Below, piece after piece: positions 1 to 10,432 of a stretch of DNA of 64,000 nt. The notes below the pieces were generated by a model. It worked only from the letters and a program-made list of their open reading frames with translations. It did no database searches and was not told the DNA's origin. The number at the start of each line of letters is the position of its first letter. Within the stretch, counting starts at the first letter, position 1. The position numbers and the translations under genes are program-made. Location of the stretch: positions 778,501-842,500 of the forward strand of contig JAOTON010002103.1 of the NCBI GenBank assembly GCA_034440635.1, in the 5' to 3' direction. Origin of the DNA: Lepas anatifera. Lineage: Eukaryota > Arthropoda > Thecostraca > Lepadidae.

Positions 1-35
1 GCCTCCAGCAGAAATCCGAAGTCCTGCCCTCAAGA

Positions 36-128
36 GGTGACGTCACCTGGGTTTTGCCGAGAGATGACGTCACACATGAGAAGGCGTCAGACCAAGCCTG
101 AGGCGGTCACCGCAGAAAAATATATAAG
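36..128 (+). promoter_or_regulatory. Promoter-like cluster: two CREs and a TATA box
   Basis: Two full cAMP-response palindromes (TGACGTCA) lie at 38-45 and 65-72. The first sits inside a 14-bp perfect palindrome (35-48). A strong TATA box (TATATAAG) follows at 121-128. This order and spacing is what a CREB/ATF-responsive RNA polymerase II promoter looks like. Transcription would start near 150-160 and run right into a pyrimidine-rich leader. An open frame runs to a stop near 504, but its protein is not recognisable, and part of it may be untranslated leader or a retroelement LTR. No LTR partner or primer-binding site was found. The motifs are seen directly; the promoter role is inferred. Confidence 0.4.
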
Positions 129-1364
129 AGAAGATCCCTGTCTCAGCGCTCTCTCTCAACTCGCCCTCCCTCCAGTCCGGAACTTGTCAACGCTGATCTC
201 CCCAGTGCCAACGGGCGCTAGCGTCTCTCCCTTTGCCGCAACTCTTCACCGGCGCAGCTCGCTTTCTCGGCGCACCTCTCTTCTGTCAGCTATCCTGCCG
301 ACTGCAATGTTTCGCCATCAACATCAGCCAAGCACGGGCCTCAACTATAGCATCCATCCTCTCACTCAGGTCGGTCCTGGTTATCTGGAAAGGGTTTCGG
401 CTTCAATCTCCCCCGGCTGCTTTCACCAACCAAAAATGTGTTATTTCCAAAATGGACCTAGAATGAAGCTCGTAATGGACGGCGGGACGCTACCGGTTTA
501 TTAGATATGTGAGGCACGGGGGGTGTTAGTTTTGTAGGTAGGTTGGGAATATGTATTTGTTTTGGTGCTGTATTAATATTCTTTGTTGTCAATTGTTGAA
601 ATTCACAGATGGTATGTAAAATTAAATTTCAGCCTTTATTGTTCACTGATAAATGGGAGGGGTGTATCAATAACAATCGAAAGCGTAGCATTTTGGTTTT
701 GACATCACGAGGAGATAATCAGGAGGGTAAATGCTAGGCGTGTCGTTTTCCGGCTGAGAAATCCGGAGGCCGCACTTTCAGCGTGTGGGTATTATCGTAG
801 CTTTGTAGATGAAAATAAATTCAAAGCGTGACTATGGGATTTGGCTTTTATAGAGGTGAGAGAAAAAAACGGCACAAATATTCCACTATTCAACGGAACG
901 TATTCGTGCCTTTTTTCATCTTGTATTGCTGACACCATCACGGCGACGCTCGCCGCCGCGTCCCGGACGGCCATAAAAATTCCGAGACGATGGCCGGTCG
1001 GAGAACTGCATGTTCATCACAATGAGCACTCCTTGGATTTATTTTGCAGAAAAGGTGCGGAAGTAGGCTTGAAAACATCCAACCTATAAAGCGTTATTGC
1101 CAATACACTTGTATCCGGCAGCGATGGAATATTTGTGAGTCCGCGACAGTATGTGGGCAGGGGTGAGTGAATGTTTTTATTGCCGACCCTGGCCTTGACT
1201 CAAGTTTACTGTGCCAGTGGCACAGCTCCCGAGAATAGTGGAGGGACCGACCATGCATTGTTTTGTTTCATCATGTGCACGATTTAGATTTTTCTCGTGA
1301 CAATGAAAAAGGGGAGAAGGATACGTTTATCTTTGTATCAAAGCCCGATTCACAGTAATTTCCA
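129..1364. other. Unassigned region downstream of promoter-like cluster
   Basis: No recognisable protein domain, RNA gene or repeat was found. Short open frames exist on both strands (for example 841-1089 on plus, which has a mixed hydrophobic and basic composition), but none resembles a known family. The region could hold the first exon and intron of a gene driven by the upstream CRE/TATA cluster. Confidence 0.3.
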
Positions 1365-2136
1365 CGGCTGAAAGAATTCTGATACAACCAGTCAGTCTAA
1401 TCTGATACTACTCAACGCCCTGGTCTAAGAAATTATCATCCATTGATACCTGTGAACCACCTGGACATTGGATGGTAGCTTAACCAGCTACTGGAAGGTG
1501 TCTGTCCCTTTCCCCGGCTGAAAGAATTCTGATTTAACCAGTCAGTCTAATCTGATGCTACTCAACGCCCGGGTCTATGAAATTACCATTGATTGATACC
1601 TGTCAACTACCTGGGCATTGGATGGTAGCTTAACCAGCTACTGGAAGGTGTCTGTCCTTTTTCCCCGGCTGAAAGAATTCTGATTTAACCAGTCAGACTA
1701 ATCTGATGCTACTCAACGCCCTGGTCTAAGAAATTATCATCTATTGATACCTGTGAACCACCTGGACATTGGATGGTAGCTTAACCAGCTACTGGAAGGT
1801 GTCGCCTTTTCCCCGGCTGAAAGAATTCTGATTTAACCAGTCAGTCTAATCTGATGCTACTCAACGCCCTGGTCTAAGAAATTATCATCGATTGATACCT
1901 ATGAACCACCTGGACATTGGATGGTAGCTTAACCAGCTACTGGAAGGTGTCTGTCCTTTTCCCTGGCTGAAAGAATTCTGATTTAACCAGTCAGTCTAAT
2001 CTGATACTACTCAACGCCCGGGTCTATGAAATTACCATTGATTGATACCTGTCAACCACCTGGGCATTGGATGGTAGCTTAACCAGCTACTGGAAGGTGT
2101 CTGTCCTTTTCCCCCGGCTGAAAGAATTCTGATTTA
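1365..2136 (+). repeat. 150-bp tandem satellite, left block (about 5 units)
   Basis: Units begin with GGCTGAAAGAATTCTGAT and recur at steps of 149-151 bp. Each contains TTAACCAGTCAG and a conserved GGATGGTAGCTTAACCAG stretch. Units differ by scattered substitutions, for example two variants around the mid-unit ATTATCATC/ATTACCATT position. The array is broken at 2136 by the Penelope-like insertion and resumes at 4000 in the same orientation and phase. Confidence 0.9.
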
Positions 2137-2392
2137 TGATGTCTTGGAGAGCTATTTTGAGCATGATGATAAATATGTAAATGAGGAATAACAGCCTGAT
2201 GCTCATATTATATAAAACTTGTTCGAAAGTTAACAGTCAATATATTTCACCCATGGGGCATGATCACGACAGCGAATGGACAGGTGGCAGAATTTTACAA
2301 CATTTGAAAATTTAGAATTATGATACACACGCGTGGTTGCCTAATACACTTTCAATTCTTACTATAACTTGTACATACATTTCCATTCCGAG

Positions 2393-2438
<46 letters not shown>

Positions 2439-2599
2439 AGCATTCAATTATTCTCACATTCTCCGTACATTCATTTCTAGATATAAACAGCTCACATACA
2501 TTTCAACTTATAGTTACAAATTTATACAACTTGCCTATTATGATGATGACTATTGGTATTGCATGGGCTTCAGGAGGGTCCAGGAGGATGACATTATGT

Positions 2600-2905
2600 T
2601 TAGCTGGGGTTTATTTTTCGAATTTCAATAGATTCGCTGATTTTAACCTCTGCAACATCTTTGCAGAGCCTAAGAATTTTAATGTTTAGTTTAGTGTGGT
2701 CTATATTAGTAATTTGAGGATGCTCGTTTTTGAAATGTTCGCCGAAGGGTGTATTTTTAGTTTTGTTTTTTGCGTCTCTGAGATGTTCCATGTACCTTTC
2801 TCTAATCATACGTTTACTTTCACCAATGTAAATTTTGGAGCAGAGTTGACAAGTAATTTCATAAACGGAGTTCCGTTGGTGGCATCCACCTTCCAGTCCC
2901 GCCAT
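2600..2905 (-). pseudogene. GIY-YIG endonuclease fragment of Penelope-like element (minus copy)
   Basis: The reading frame carries the Penelope-type GIY-YIG signature: VYEIT followed by CQLC, then IYIGES, R-x3-RYMEHLRDA and FGEHFKNEHP. In intact elements this domain is the C-terminal nuclease that nicks the target DNA. Here the frame is broken near its end relative to the plus-strand copy, where the latter reads on through KNKTPAKHN. The reverse transcriptase part is absent because the element is truncated at the palindrome centre. It is non-functional as it stands. Confidence 0.8.
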
Positions 2906-3204
2906 GCAGCAGAAGCAGCGACTGTTGCCGGCGGGACATGGAGGTGGGTCTAGGGCCGATCTAGTAATTTTGTTAGCTAACGTTTTCCCGCTTAACCATG
3001 TGATCTGGAACGGTAGTTTTGAAGTTTTTACGGCATGGGATACTTTATGGGAAAGCTCATCGTCTATGAAGGGTAGCCTTACATTAGGCTACCCTTCATA
3101 GACGATGAGCTTTCCCATAAAGCATCCCATGCCGTAAAAACTTCAAAACTACCGTTCCAGATCACATGGTTAAGCGGGAAAACGTTAGCTAACAAAATTA
3201 CTAG

Positions 3205-3666
3205 ATCGGTCCTAGACTCACTTCTCCATGTCCCGCCGGCAACAGACGCTGCTTCTGCTGCATGGCGGGACTGGAAGGTGGATGCCACCAACGGAACTCC
3301 GTTTATGAAATTACTTGTCAACTCTGCTCCAAAATTTACATTGGTGAAAGTAAACGTATGATTAGAGAAAGATACATGGAACATCTCAGAGACGCAAAAA
3401 ACAAAACTAAAAATACACCCTTCGGCGAACATTTCAAAAACGAGCATCCTCAAATTACTAATATAGACCACACTAAACTAAACATTAAAATTCTTAGGCT
3501 CTGCAAAGATGTTGCAGAGGTTAAAATCAGCGAATCTATTGAAATTCGGAAAAATAAAACCCCAGCTAAACATAATGTCATCCTCCTGGACCCTCCTGAA
3601 GCCCATGCAATACCAATAGTCATCATCATAATAGGCAAGTTGTATAAATTTGTAACTATAAGTTGA
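3205..3666 (+). pseudogene. GIY-YIG endonuclease fragment of Penelope-like element (plus copy)
   Basis: The frame is open from just after a stop at 3202-3204 to the stop at 3664-3666. Its N-terminal part has a cysteine cluster (CPAGNRRCFCC), as in the linker before the nuclease of Penelope-like proteins. Then come CQLC, the GIY-YIG-type YEIT...IYIGE motif, R-x3-RYMEHLRDA and HFKNEHP. The protein is nearly identical to the minus-strand copy at 2600-2905 but keeps a longer C-terminus. It lacks the reverse transcriptase domain and any start context of its own. Confidence 0.8.
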
Positions 3667-3731
3667 AATGTATGTGAGCTGTTTATATCTAGAAATGAAT
3701 GTACGGAGAATGTGAGAATAATTGAATGCTA

Positions 3732-3783
<52 letters not shown>

Positions 3784-3999
3784 CTCGGAATGGAAATGTA
3801 TGCACAAGTTATAGTAAGAATTGAAAGTGTATTAGGCAACCACGCGTGTGTATCATAATTCTAAATTTTCAAATGTTGTAAAATTCTGCCACCTGTCCAT
3901 TCGCTGTCGTGATCATGCCCCATGGGTGAAATATATTGACTGTTAACTTTCGAACAAGTTTTATATAATATGAGCATCAGGCTGTTATTCCTCATTTAC

Positions 4000-4655
4000 G
4001 AATTCTGATTTAACCAGTCAGACTAATCTGATGCTACTCAACGCCCTGGTCTAAGAAATTATCATCGATTGATACCTGTGAACCACCTGGACATTGGATG
4101 GTAGCTTAACCAGCTACTGGAAGGTGTCTGTCCTTTTCCCCCGGCTGAAAGAATTCTGATTTAACCAGTCAGTCTAATCTGATGCTACTCAACGCCCTGG
4201 TCTATGAAATTACCATTGATTGATACCTGTCAACCACCTGGGCATTGGATGGTAGCTTAACCAGCTACTGGAAGGTGTCTGTCCTTTTCCCCGGCTGAAA
4301 GAATTCTGATTTAACCAGTCAGTCTAATCTGATGCTACTCAACGCCCTGGTCTAAGAAATTATCATCGATTGATACCTATGAACCACCTGGACATTAGAT
4401 GGTAGCCTAACCAGCTACTGGAAGATGTCTGTCCTTTTCCCTGGCTGAAAGAATTCTGATTTAACCAGTCAGTCTAATCCGATGCTACTCAACGCCTTGG
4501 TCTATGGAATTACCATTGATTGATACCTGTGAACCACCTGGGCATTGGATGGATAGCTTAACCAGCTACTGGAAGGTGTCTGTCCTTTTCCCCGGCTGAA
4601 AGAATTCTGATTTAACCAGTCAGTCTAGTCTGATGCTATTCAACGCCTTGGTCTA
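4000..4655 (+). repeat. 150-bp tandem satellite, right block (about 4.4 units)
   Basis: This is the same unit and orientation as 1365-2136, resumed after the Penelope-like insertion. It begins with the duplicated target GAATTCTGATTTA. The last unit decays after GTCTATGAAGTTATAAAAGG near 4670. Confidence 0.9.
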
Positions 4656-4679
4656 TGAAGTTATAAAAGGAGAGTAATG

Positions 4680-5205
4680 AAGAGGTGAGATTATGAGTAA
4701 TGAGATGACATAGGGGCCGGGCATGAGGAACTGAGATTAAGAGGAACTTGGAGGCCCAGAAGAGGAATAGAGGAATATAAGAGGATTTCGAAGTTGAGAA
4801 AGGAATTACAGGGGAATATGATAGCATATGGACTTTGGGGGCCCAGAGGCGAGGATATGAGGAAATGAGATTAGTGATATTAAGGTGGCATAGGGCCAGG
4901 TGATGAGGAGGCCAGAATAAGGGGGATTTGGAGGCCTAGAAGAGGAATAAGGGAACATTGGATGATTTGAAGGTGCGAGAGGAAATGCAAAGGTATTTGG
5001 GGGCCCGGAGGCGAGGATATGAGGAAGCGAGATAAAGGATAGTAAGGTGGTATAGGGCCGGACCAGGAGGAGGTTGGAATAAGGGGAATTTGGAGGCCTA
5101 GCAGTGGAATATGGGAATATTAGAGGATTTCGAAGGTGCGAATGGAAATACAAAGAGATACAAGGGTATTAAGGATTTGAGGGCCTAGAGGCGAGGATAC
5201 GAGGT
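4680..5205 (+). repeat. Degenerate ~174-bp purine-rich tandem repeat (3 copies)
   Basis: The phrase GAGGCGAGGATA(T/C)GAGG recurs near 4845, 5020 and 5190. Matching blocks (GGGGGATTTGGAGGCCTAG, GGTGCGA..GGAAAT) recur in the same order. The plus strand is strongly purine-rich. The long minus-strand open frame here (4806-5153) reflects this composition and repetition and is not a gene. Confidence 0.7.
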
Positions 5206-6562
5206 TTAAGCTCGGGAGCAATTTGAGGATGGGAGGATCGGAGACGTTGACCCGGGTAGCACGTTCACGAGTACGGCAAAGTGTAAGGCAGCGTAGAAAC
5301 CTACATTTTTGTCAGACCGGTCTAGAGTGACGACGGGAGCGTGGGGAAAGTCTGTTATCCAAGTTTTCCCGGACCTTTGGAAATCAGTATTAGTACTCAA
5401 GTCTGGTTGATGTTGTAAGTCCGACGGGTAGGCGTCGTCAACCGATAGGGTGAACAGAGCATTGGCACGTGGATTGCATCGATAGCCTAAGATACAATTA
5501 CATTGAACGCTTAGATGATGTCGAGGGGAAAAATTGGGGCTTTCACAGTTTCGAAAACGGGGAGAATGGCACGAACAGTGAATGAAGCAATTGGGAGCAT
5601 GAATGGATGCATGAATGAAATAGGTTTAAGGCTCGACAGGGCTGGTGAAAGAGCCGAATCTAAGCGATCATGTTGCAGAATAGATGATATAAATGTTCAT
5701 CCAGTTAACGTTTGAGATGGGACGATTGAGCAAAACTCAAGGGTGTAAACGACGGTATTTTCATCATTACCTCGTAACTGTTTCACCATTATTTTGCAAC
5801 CGATACAGGAGCCATCTTGAATAAGAAGTAACAACGGGGTCGTGAGAGTTAAGACGGTCGCGGTACCGCTCCTATGCGGGAAAGCCTGCGAGTTGAAGTA
5901 GGTTCGGAACGCAAATAAGCGCAGCTAATCACCCGCTGATTTGAGACAGGTTAACCCGGAGGGCAAGGTCAACCCGAAAGCCTATACGGTGACTCAAGCA
6001 GCCGGGAGGGGTGGGTCGTTGTAAACCGAATCCAGCCCTTGGACTTGTCGAGTGCGGGTTTGGACAGCTGTTGCTTGTGTGTCTGAGCTTACGGAAGCGG
6101 TGCAATACCTTCTTGTTGCCTCTCACACTATAAATATTTTTGTGTGTTGCGCCCGCAACATGGGCGACCGGCGGAGACGTGTGCACACCACCATCAGCGG
6201 GACGCGGCACTGCGTATCGCCCGAACGGCGCGCGCCATCGGCGCGAATCGTCGCCGACCGATGCCGGACGGCCAGCCGACCGTCGCGCGCACCCGACCGC
6301 CGCCACCACGGTCGCCCAGCGGCGCTCCCCGTCACAGTAGACGCAGATGATACAACAGCAAGGAAGGTCAACAGGTGTGAATTTTGCGAAATGGCACCAC
6401 AGGGCATACGTTCGCCCGCGACTGCAGTGGACATGGTGTGATAAGTGTCTGACCTGGACTGAGAGGAGATAGGCCGTACAATCCCTCCAGCTGGCAGGGC
6501 GGCAGTCCGGTGCACCACCTCCCCCTCCCTCCAGTATTCACACCCGTGAAGGTCAGGTACAC
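5206..6562. other. Unassigned region downstream of the painless-like exons
   Basis: This stretch follows the second painless-like exon on the minus strand. It should hold the next intron and exon, but no frame shows transmembrane segments or the ion-channel domain. Short frames on both strands (for example 5515-5715 on plus and 5929-6309 on minus) resemble nothing known. A fragment near 5860-5885 (GCTCCTATGCGGGA) resembles a piece of the TTAA-flanked family seen at 42110-42125. Confidence 0.3.
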
Positions 6563-6820
6563 CTGAGCTCGAGGGTCTGGGGACCAGCACCAGCCTGACC
6601 TGCATGACACAGTCGGAGGACAGCAGCTGCTGGGAGCCCGAGGCACTGGCCACGGGACTGACGCAGGCGTCCAGGGCCGTCCGCAGGGTGGCGCGCGGGA
6701 TCAGATCCACTGGCATCTGGCCGCGGCGGCTCTCAGCAGCCAGCGAGGCGCCGGCGGCCAGCAGCTGCAGGGCGCCGTCGGTGTCGCCGGCCCGCAGCGC
6801 CAGGTGAAGCGCCGTCTCCC
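6563..6820 (-). CDS. Painless-like TRPA channel, second coding exon
   Basis: This exon completes the last ankyrin repeat and begins the linker to the channel domain. Read from 6820 leftward it gives GETALHLALRAGDTDGALQL, then LLAAGASLAAESRRGQMPVD, then an LDACVS motif. The order matches the end of the ankyrin region of Drosophila painless, where a similar repeat is followed by a DSCIT motif. The acceptor is a CGGCAG at the 6820/6821 boundary. Joining to the upstream exon (phase 1) restores an unbroken ankyrin repeat (NVS-GETALHLA). The donor is probably CTCAG|GT at 6563/6562, with an alternative CAG|GT at 6600/6599. The six transmembrane segments should follow to the left but are not visible in the window. 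The gene is therefore incomplete here, truncated, or has a very long next intron. Confidence 0.7.
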
Positions 6821-6839
6821 CTGCCGCAGGTCAGGGAGA

Positions 6840-7985
6840 GATCCGGCTCACTCTCACTGACTGAGACCATCGGACCAGGCTCACTCTCAGTGACTGGCAC
6901 CACGGGACGGGCTCACTCTGACTGACTGATACCATCGGACGGGCCCACTCTTACTAACGGAGACCATTGGACGGGGCTCACTCTCACTGACTGAGACCAT
7001 CGAACCCGGCTCACTCTCACTGATTGAGACCATCAGACCAGGCTCACTCTCACTGACTGACACCATCGAACCAGGCTCACTCTCACTGACTGGGACCATC
7101 GAACCAGGCTCACTCTCACTGACTGGGACCATCGGACCAGGCTCACTCTCACTGATTGAGACCATCGAACCCGGCTCACTCTCACTGACTGAGACCATCG
7201 AACCCGGCTCACTCTCACTGATTGAGACCATCAGACCAGGCTCACTCTCACTGACTGAGACCATCGAACCCGGCTCACTCTCACTGATTGAGACCATCAG
7301 ACCAGACTCACTCTCACTGACTGACACCATCGAACCAGGCTCACTCTCACTGACTGGGACCATCGAACCAGGCTCACTCTCACAGACTGAGACCATCAGA
7401 CAGGCTCACTCTCACTGACTGAGACCATCGAACCAGGCTCACTCTCACTGACTGAGACCATCGGACCAGGCTCACTCTCACAGACTGAGACCATCAGACA
7501 GGCTCACTCTCACTGATTGAGACCATCAGACCAGGCTCACTCTCACTGATTGAGACCATCAGACCAGGCTCACTCTCACAGACTGAGACCATCGAACCCG
7601 GCTCACTTTCACAGACTGAGACCATCGAACCAGGCTCACTCTCACTGACTGAGACCATCGGACCAGGCTCACTCTCACAGACTGAGACCATCAGACAGGC
7701 TCACTCTCACTGACTGAGACCATCGAACCAGGCTCACTCTCACTGACTGAGACCATCGGACCAGGCTCACTCTCACTGACTGACACCACGGGACGGGCTC
7801 ACTCTTACTGACTGAGACCATCGGACGGGCTCACTCTCACAGACTGAGACGATCGGACCAGGCTCACTCGTACTGACTGACACCATCGGACGGGCCCACT
7901 CTTACTAACGGAAACCATCGGACGGGGCTCACTCTTACTGACTGAGACCATCGGACCAGGCTCACTCTTACTGACTGAGACCATT
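6840..7985 (-). repeat. 33-bp intronic minisatellite (about 35 units)
   Basis: Units contain GAGACCATCGAACCAGGC and TCACTCTCACTGACT at a 33-bp step. Variants have GGACC, CAGACC or GAACC in mid-unit. On the minus (transcribed) strand the unit is open and would read as an 11-residue repeat (MVSVSESEPGS). However, the array lies between a matched splice donor at 8493 and acceptor at 6821 and interrupts an ankyrin repeat, so it is intronic. It sits directly upstream of the acceptor of exon 2. Confidence 0.9.
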
Positions 7986-7992
7986 GGACGGG

Positions 7993-8505
7993 GTTTTGAC
8001 CTGAGACGTAGGAGTGTGCCCGCTGTAACCTGAGACGTTGGGGTGTACCCACTCTGACCTGAGACGTTAGAGTGTACCCACTCTGACCTGAGACGTTGGG
8101 GTGTACCCGCTCTGACCTGAGACGTTAGCGTGTACCCGCTCTGACCTGAGACGTTGGGGTGTACCCACTCTGACCTGAGACGTTAGCGTGTACCCGCTCT
8201 GACCTGAGACGTTAGCGTGTACCCGCTCTGACCTGAGACGTTGGGGTGTGCCCGCTCCAACCTGAGACGTTGGGGTGTGCCCGCTCTAACCTGAGACGTT
8301 GGGGCGTACCCGCTCTGACCAGAGACGTTGGGGTGTACCCGCTCTGACCTGAGACGTTGGAGTGTACCCACTCTGACCTGAGACGTTGGGGTGTACCCAC
8401 TCTGACCTGAGACGTTGGGGTGTACCCGCTCTGACCTGAGACGTTGGAGTGTACCCACTCTGACCTGAGACGTTGGGGTGTACCCACTCTGACCTGAGAC
8501 GTTGG
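7993..8505 (-). repeat. 29-bp minisatellite grown from the exon 1 splice donor (about 18 units)
   Basis: The unit, read on the minus strand, contains AACGTCTCAGGTCAGA and recurs at a 29-bp step (checked at 8342, 8371 and 8400). The first unit overlaps the end of painless-like exon 1, so the exon-intron boundary (CTCAG|GTCAGA) is itself part of the repeat. About 18 donor-like copies therefore follow one another. The unit is open in all three frames, which gives a spurious 29-residue protein repeat. Confidence 0.9.
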
Positions 8506-9688
8506 GGTGGTTGACGTCGACGCTCTCGGCGAGCAGGAGCCGGATGCACTGTCCGTATTCGGCGCTGGGGTTGGGTGTGGCTGTGGACCCGGCGCCGTGC
8601 CGGGCTGCCTTGTGCAGTGCCGTCTCGTCCATCCCGCGGACGCCTCCGTCCCGCAGAGGCGTCAGCTCCAGCTCGGCCGGAGGACTGCGCATCTTCTCCA
8701 GCAACAGCGCCAGTAGCACCTCGTCGCCGCGCTCCGCCGCCAGGTGCAGAGGCAGCGCCCTGTTGTAGGCACTGGCCGCCCGCGGCGAGGCGCCGGCCGC
8801 CAGCAGCCGGGTAGCCAGGTCTGTCCGCCCGCTGTGCACCGCCCACTGCAGACACGTGTAGAGGCCGAAGGACCGGTCCAAGATCGGCCGCCTGTCACTG
8901 AGCTCGGTGGGCAGCAGGGTTAACGCCGCCGCCAGCCGGGTGTGGGCGGTGTCCGACGGGCCCTGGCGCACCGCCTCCCACAGCAGCTGCTCCGGCGGCC
9001 GGCGGCGGCGCTGCCGCTGCTGGAACACTGCCGCCACAGGACGCAGCTGCGGCGACGCCTCCAGCTGGGCCGCCACCTCCGACGTCAGCTCGGCTCCTGC
9101 CGCAGCCAGAATACTGACCGTCTCCACAGCCTGCAGCTCGGCCGCTCTGCACAGCGCCGCGCGGCCGGCCGAGTCACGCGCGTCGATGTCGACGTCGGAC
9201 TGGGCGCAGAGCAGCCGCAGGCCGGCCAGCGCGGCGTCGGCGGAGCGCGGCCGTCCGGCGGCCTCTACCAACAGGTGCACCGCCGTACGGTCGCCGTCGT
9301 CCCGTGCGTTCACGTCGGGTCGCCTCTTGGGCGGCTGGTTGATGAAGCTGGTCTCGTCGGCTGACTCAGCCGCCTCCTCGCCCAGTAGCAGCTTCAGCAG
9401 CGCCAGGTCGGCCTGCTCCGCCGCGTACAGCAGCGCCGTTCTCTCTCCGCTGAGGTTGCGGGCGTCCAGGTCGGCTCCCAGGGAGCGCAGCTGGGCGGCC
9501 CCGGCCAGGTCACTGCGGCGACAGGCCGTCAGCAGCAGGGGCTCGAACGCCGGCTCACCGTACACGAAGTCCAGGTCCAGCACGTCGTCAGCGTCGCTGT
9601 TTAACATTGCAGCGAAGCCGTCTTTATTGCCCGAAAGGAAAACTTCCCGCAGATCCCATTGCCGCGTCTCTTGAAACTCTGGAGCCAT
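8494..9688 (-). CDS. Painless-like TRPA channel, first coding exon (ankyrin repeats)
   Basis: The exon encodes the N-terminal cytoplasmic ankyrin domain of a TRPA-type cation channel related to Drosophila painless (heat, chemical and mechanical nociception). The start at 9688 is the ATG of MAPEFQETRQWDLREVFL, in good context (AAGATGG). An in-frame upstream extension exists but looks non-coding. Ankyrin-like segments (approximate residues) include FEPLLLTACRRSDLAGAAQL (48-67), TALLYAAEQADLALLKLLL (83-101), the DVDIDARDSAGRAALCRAAE region (160-180), LQWAVHSGRTDLATRLLAAG (283-302) and LPLHLAAERGDEVLLALLLE (315-334). It ends in CIRLLLAESVDVNHPNVS, which aligns with the CFELLINSD..DIN segment of painless. 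The exon is GC-rich, unlike its surroundings. It is split from exon 2 by an intron filled with two minisatellites. Subfamily assignment within TRPA is inferred from repeat order. Confidence 0.75.
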
Positions 9689-10432
9689 CTTACGATCTTG
9701 TTGACAAAACTCCGTCACGGAGGCTGCGGAAGAAGGGTTTGTAAGCACACAGTTTATGTACTGGAGAGGGATCTGACGCCAACGTACACTGTCGGAGAAC
9801 ACTCAGTCGTCCCTGGAGAGGGGTCTTGTGCAAACACACACGGTCGGGGAACACTCCATCGTCCCTGGAGAGTCCATCGTCCATCGTCCATCGTCCCTGG
9901 CGAACCTCCGCTCCTGGTTGCAGAGCAGGATCACCAGGGTCGCCTAGGAGTGAGTGATTTATGCAAAGGATCTCATGGTCGGCACGGAAGCCCCCTGCAC
10001 CACCTCGGGCTGGGTCTGAGGTCACAGAAATAGAACTACATGTTCCAGGTCTACCCACCTAATTTCTGATCTTCATCTGGAACCAGTAGGCAAAGGAGAC
10101 TTTGGTTATGGAAGTGACGGCCTCCTTCAGTCTTGCCAGCAGCTTGACCTATAGTCCGTAGTCTCGGTACCAGCAGTCGCAGAACAGGTTAGCTGCGGTG
10201 AGCCGCCGACTGTGTCCAGTCTTGCCAACAGGCAGTGCAGCAATATCTTTGTCAATCTAGCCACGTTTGGCAGCTTTGGTGATCCTGTATGTAGCTTTAG
10301 TGCTGGTCTAAATATAGATGTTTGACTACCTATCAGGAAGATTAGGAAGTCTTATCTTCACCTGGATGGTCTGCTTTCCCCAGTGGGCAAGACTGGACAG
10401 AGCCGGTGTTTCATCAGCGCTGACCCGACCAG
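9689..10432. other. Upstream region of the painless-like gene
   Basis: No protein-coding signal is seen. A short direct repeat of CATCGTCCCTGG/CCATCGT units lies at 9860-9900. A TATA-like CTATATTTAG lies on the minus strand near 10306-10316, about 620 bp upstream of the chosen start, and could serve the painless-like gene if there is a 5' untranslated exon. The 49-bp satellite begins immediately beyond. Confidence 0.3.

Larger units (their letters stand above)
2137..3999. mobile_element. Palindromic Penelope-like element inserted in the satellite
   Basis: Two 5'-truncated Penelope-like retroelement copies are joined head to head. The left arm (2177-3079) is the reverse complement of the right arm (3086-3999), with a 6-bp centre at 3080-3085. 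Each arm carries the C-terminal GIY-YIG endonuclease frame, a 3' untranslated region and a (TA)n tract (about 2397-2434 and 3737-3781). The left copy has about 40 bp more at its outer end (2137-2176). The whole unit is flanked by a direct repeat of satellite sequence, GAATTCTGATTTA, at 2124-2136 and 4000-4012. This is the expected target-site duplication. No reverse transcriptase domain remains, so the unit is not autonomous. Confidence 0.85.

Noticed and set aside
4806..5153. 115-codon proline/serine-rich minus-strand frame
   Set aside because: It follows the purine-rich 174-bp degenerate repeat and changes with the repeat; no domain is seen.
8183..8493. C-terminal extension of the ankyrin frame into a 29-residue repeat protein
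   Set aside because: A matched donor/acceptor pair restores a complete ankyrin repeat when the region is removed. The extension is the 29-bp intronic minisatellite read through.
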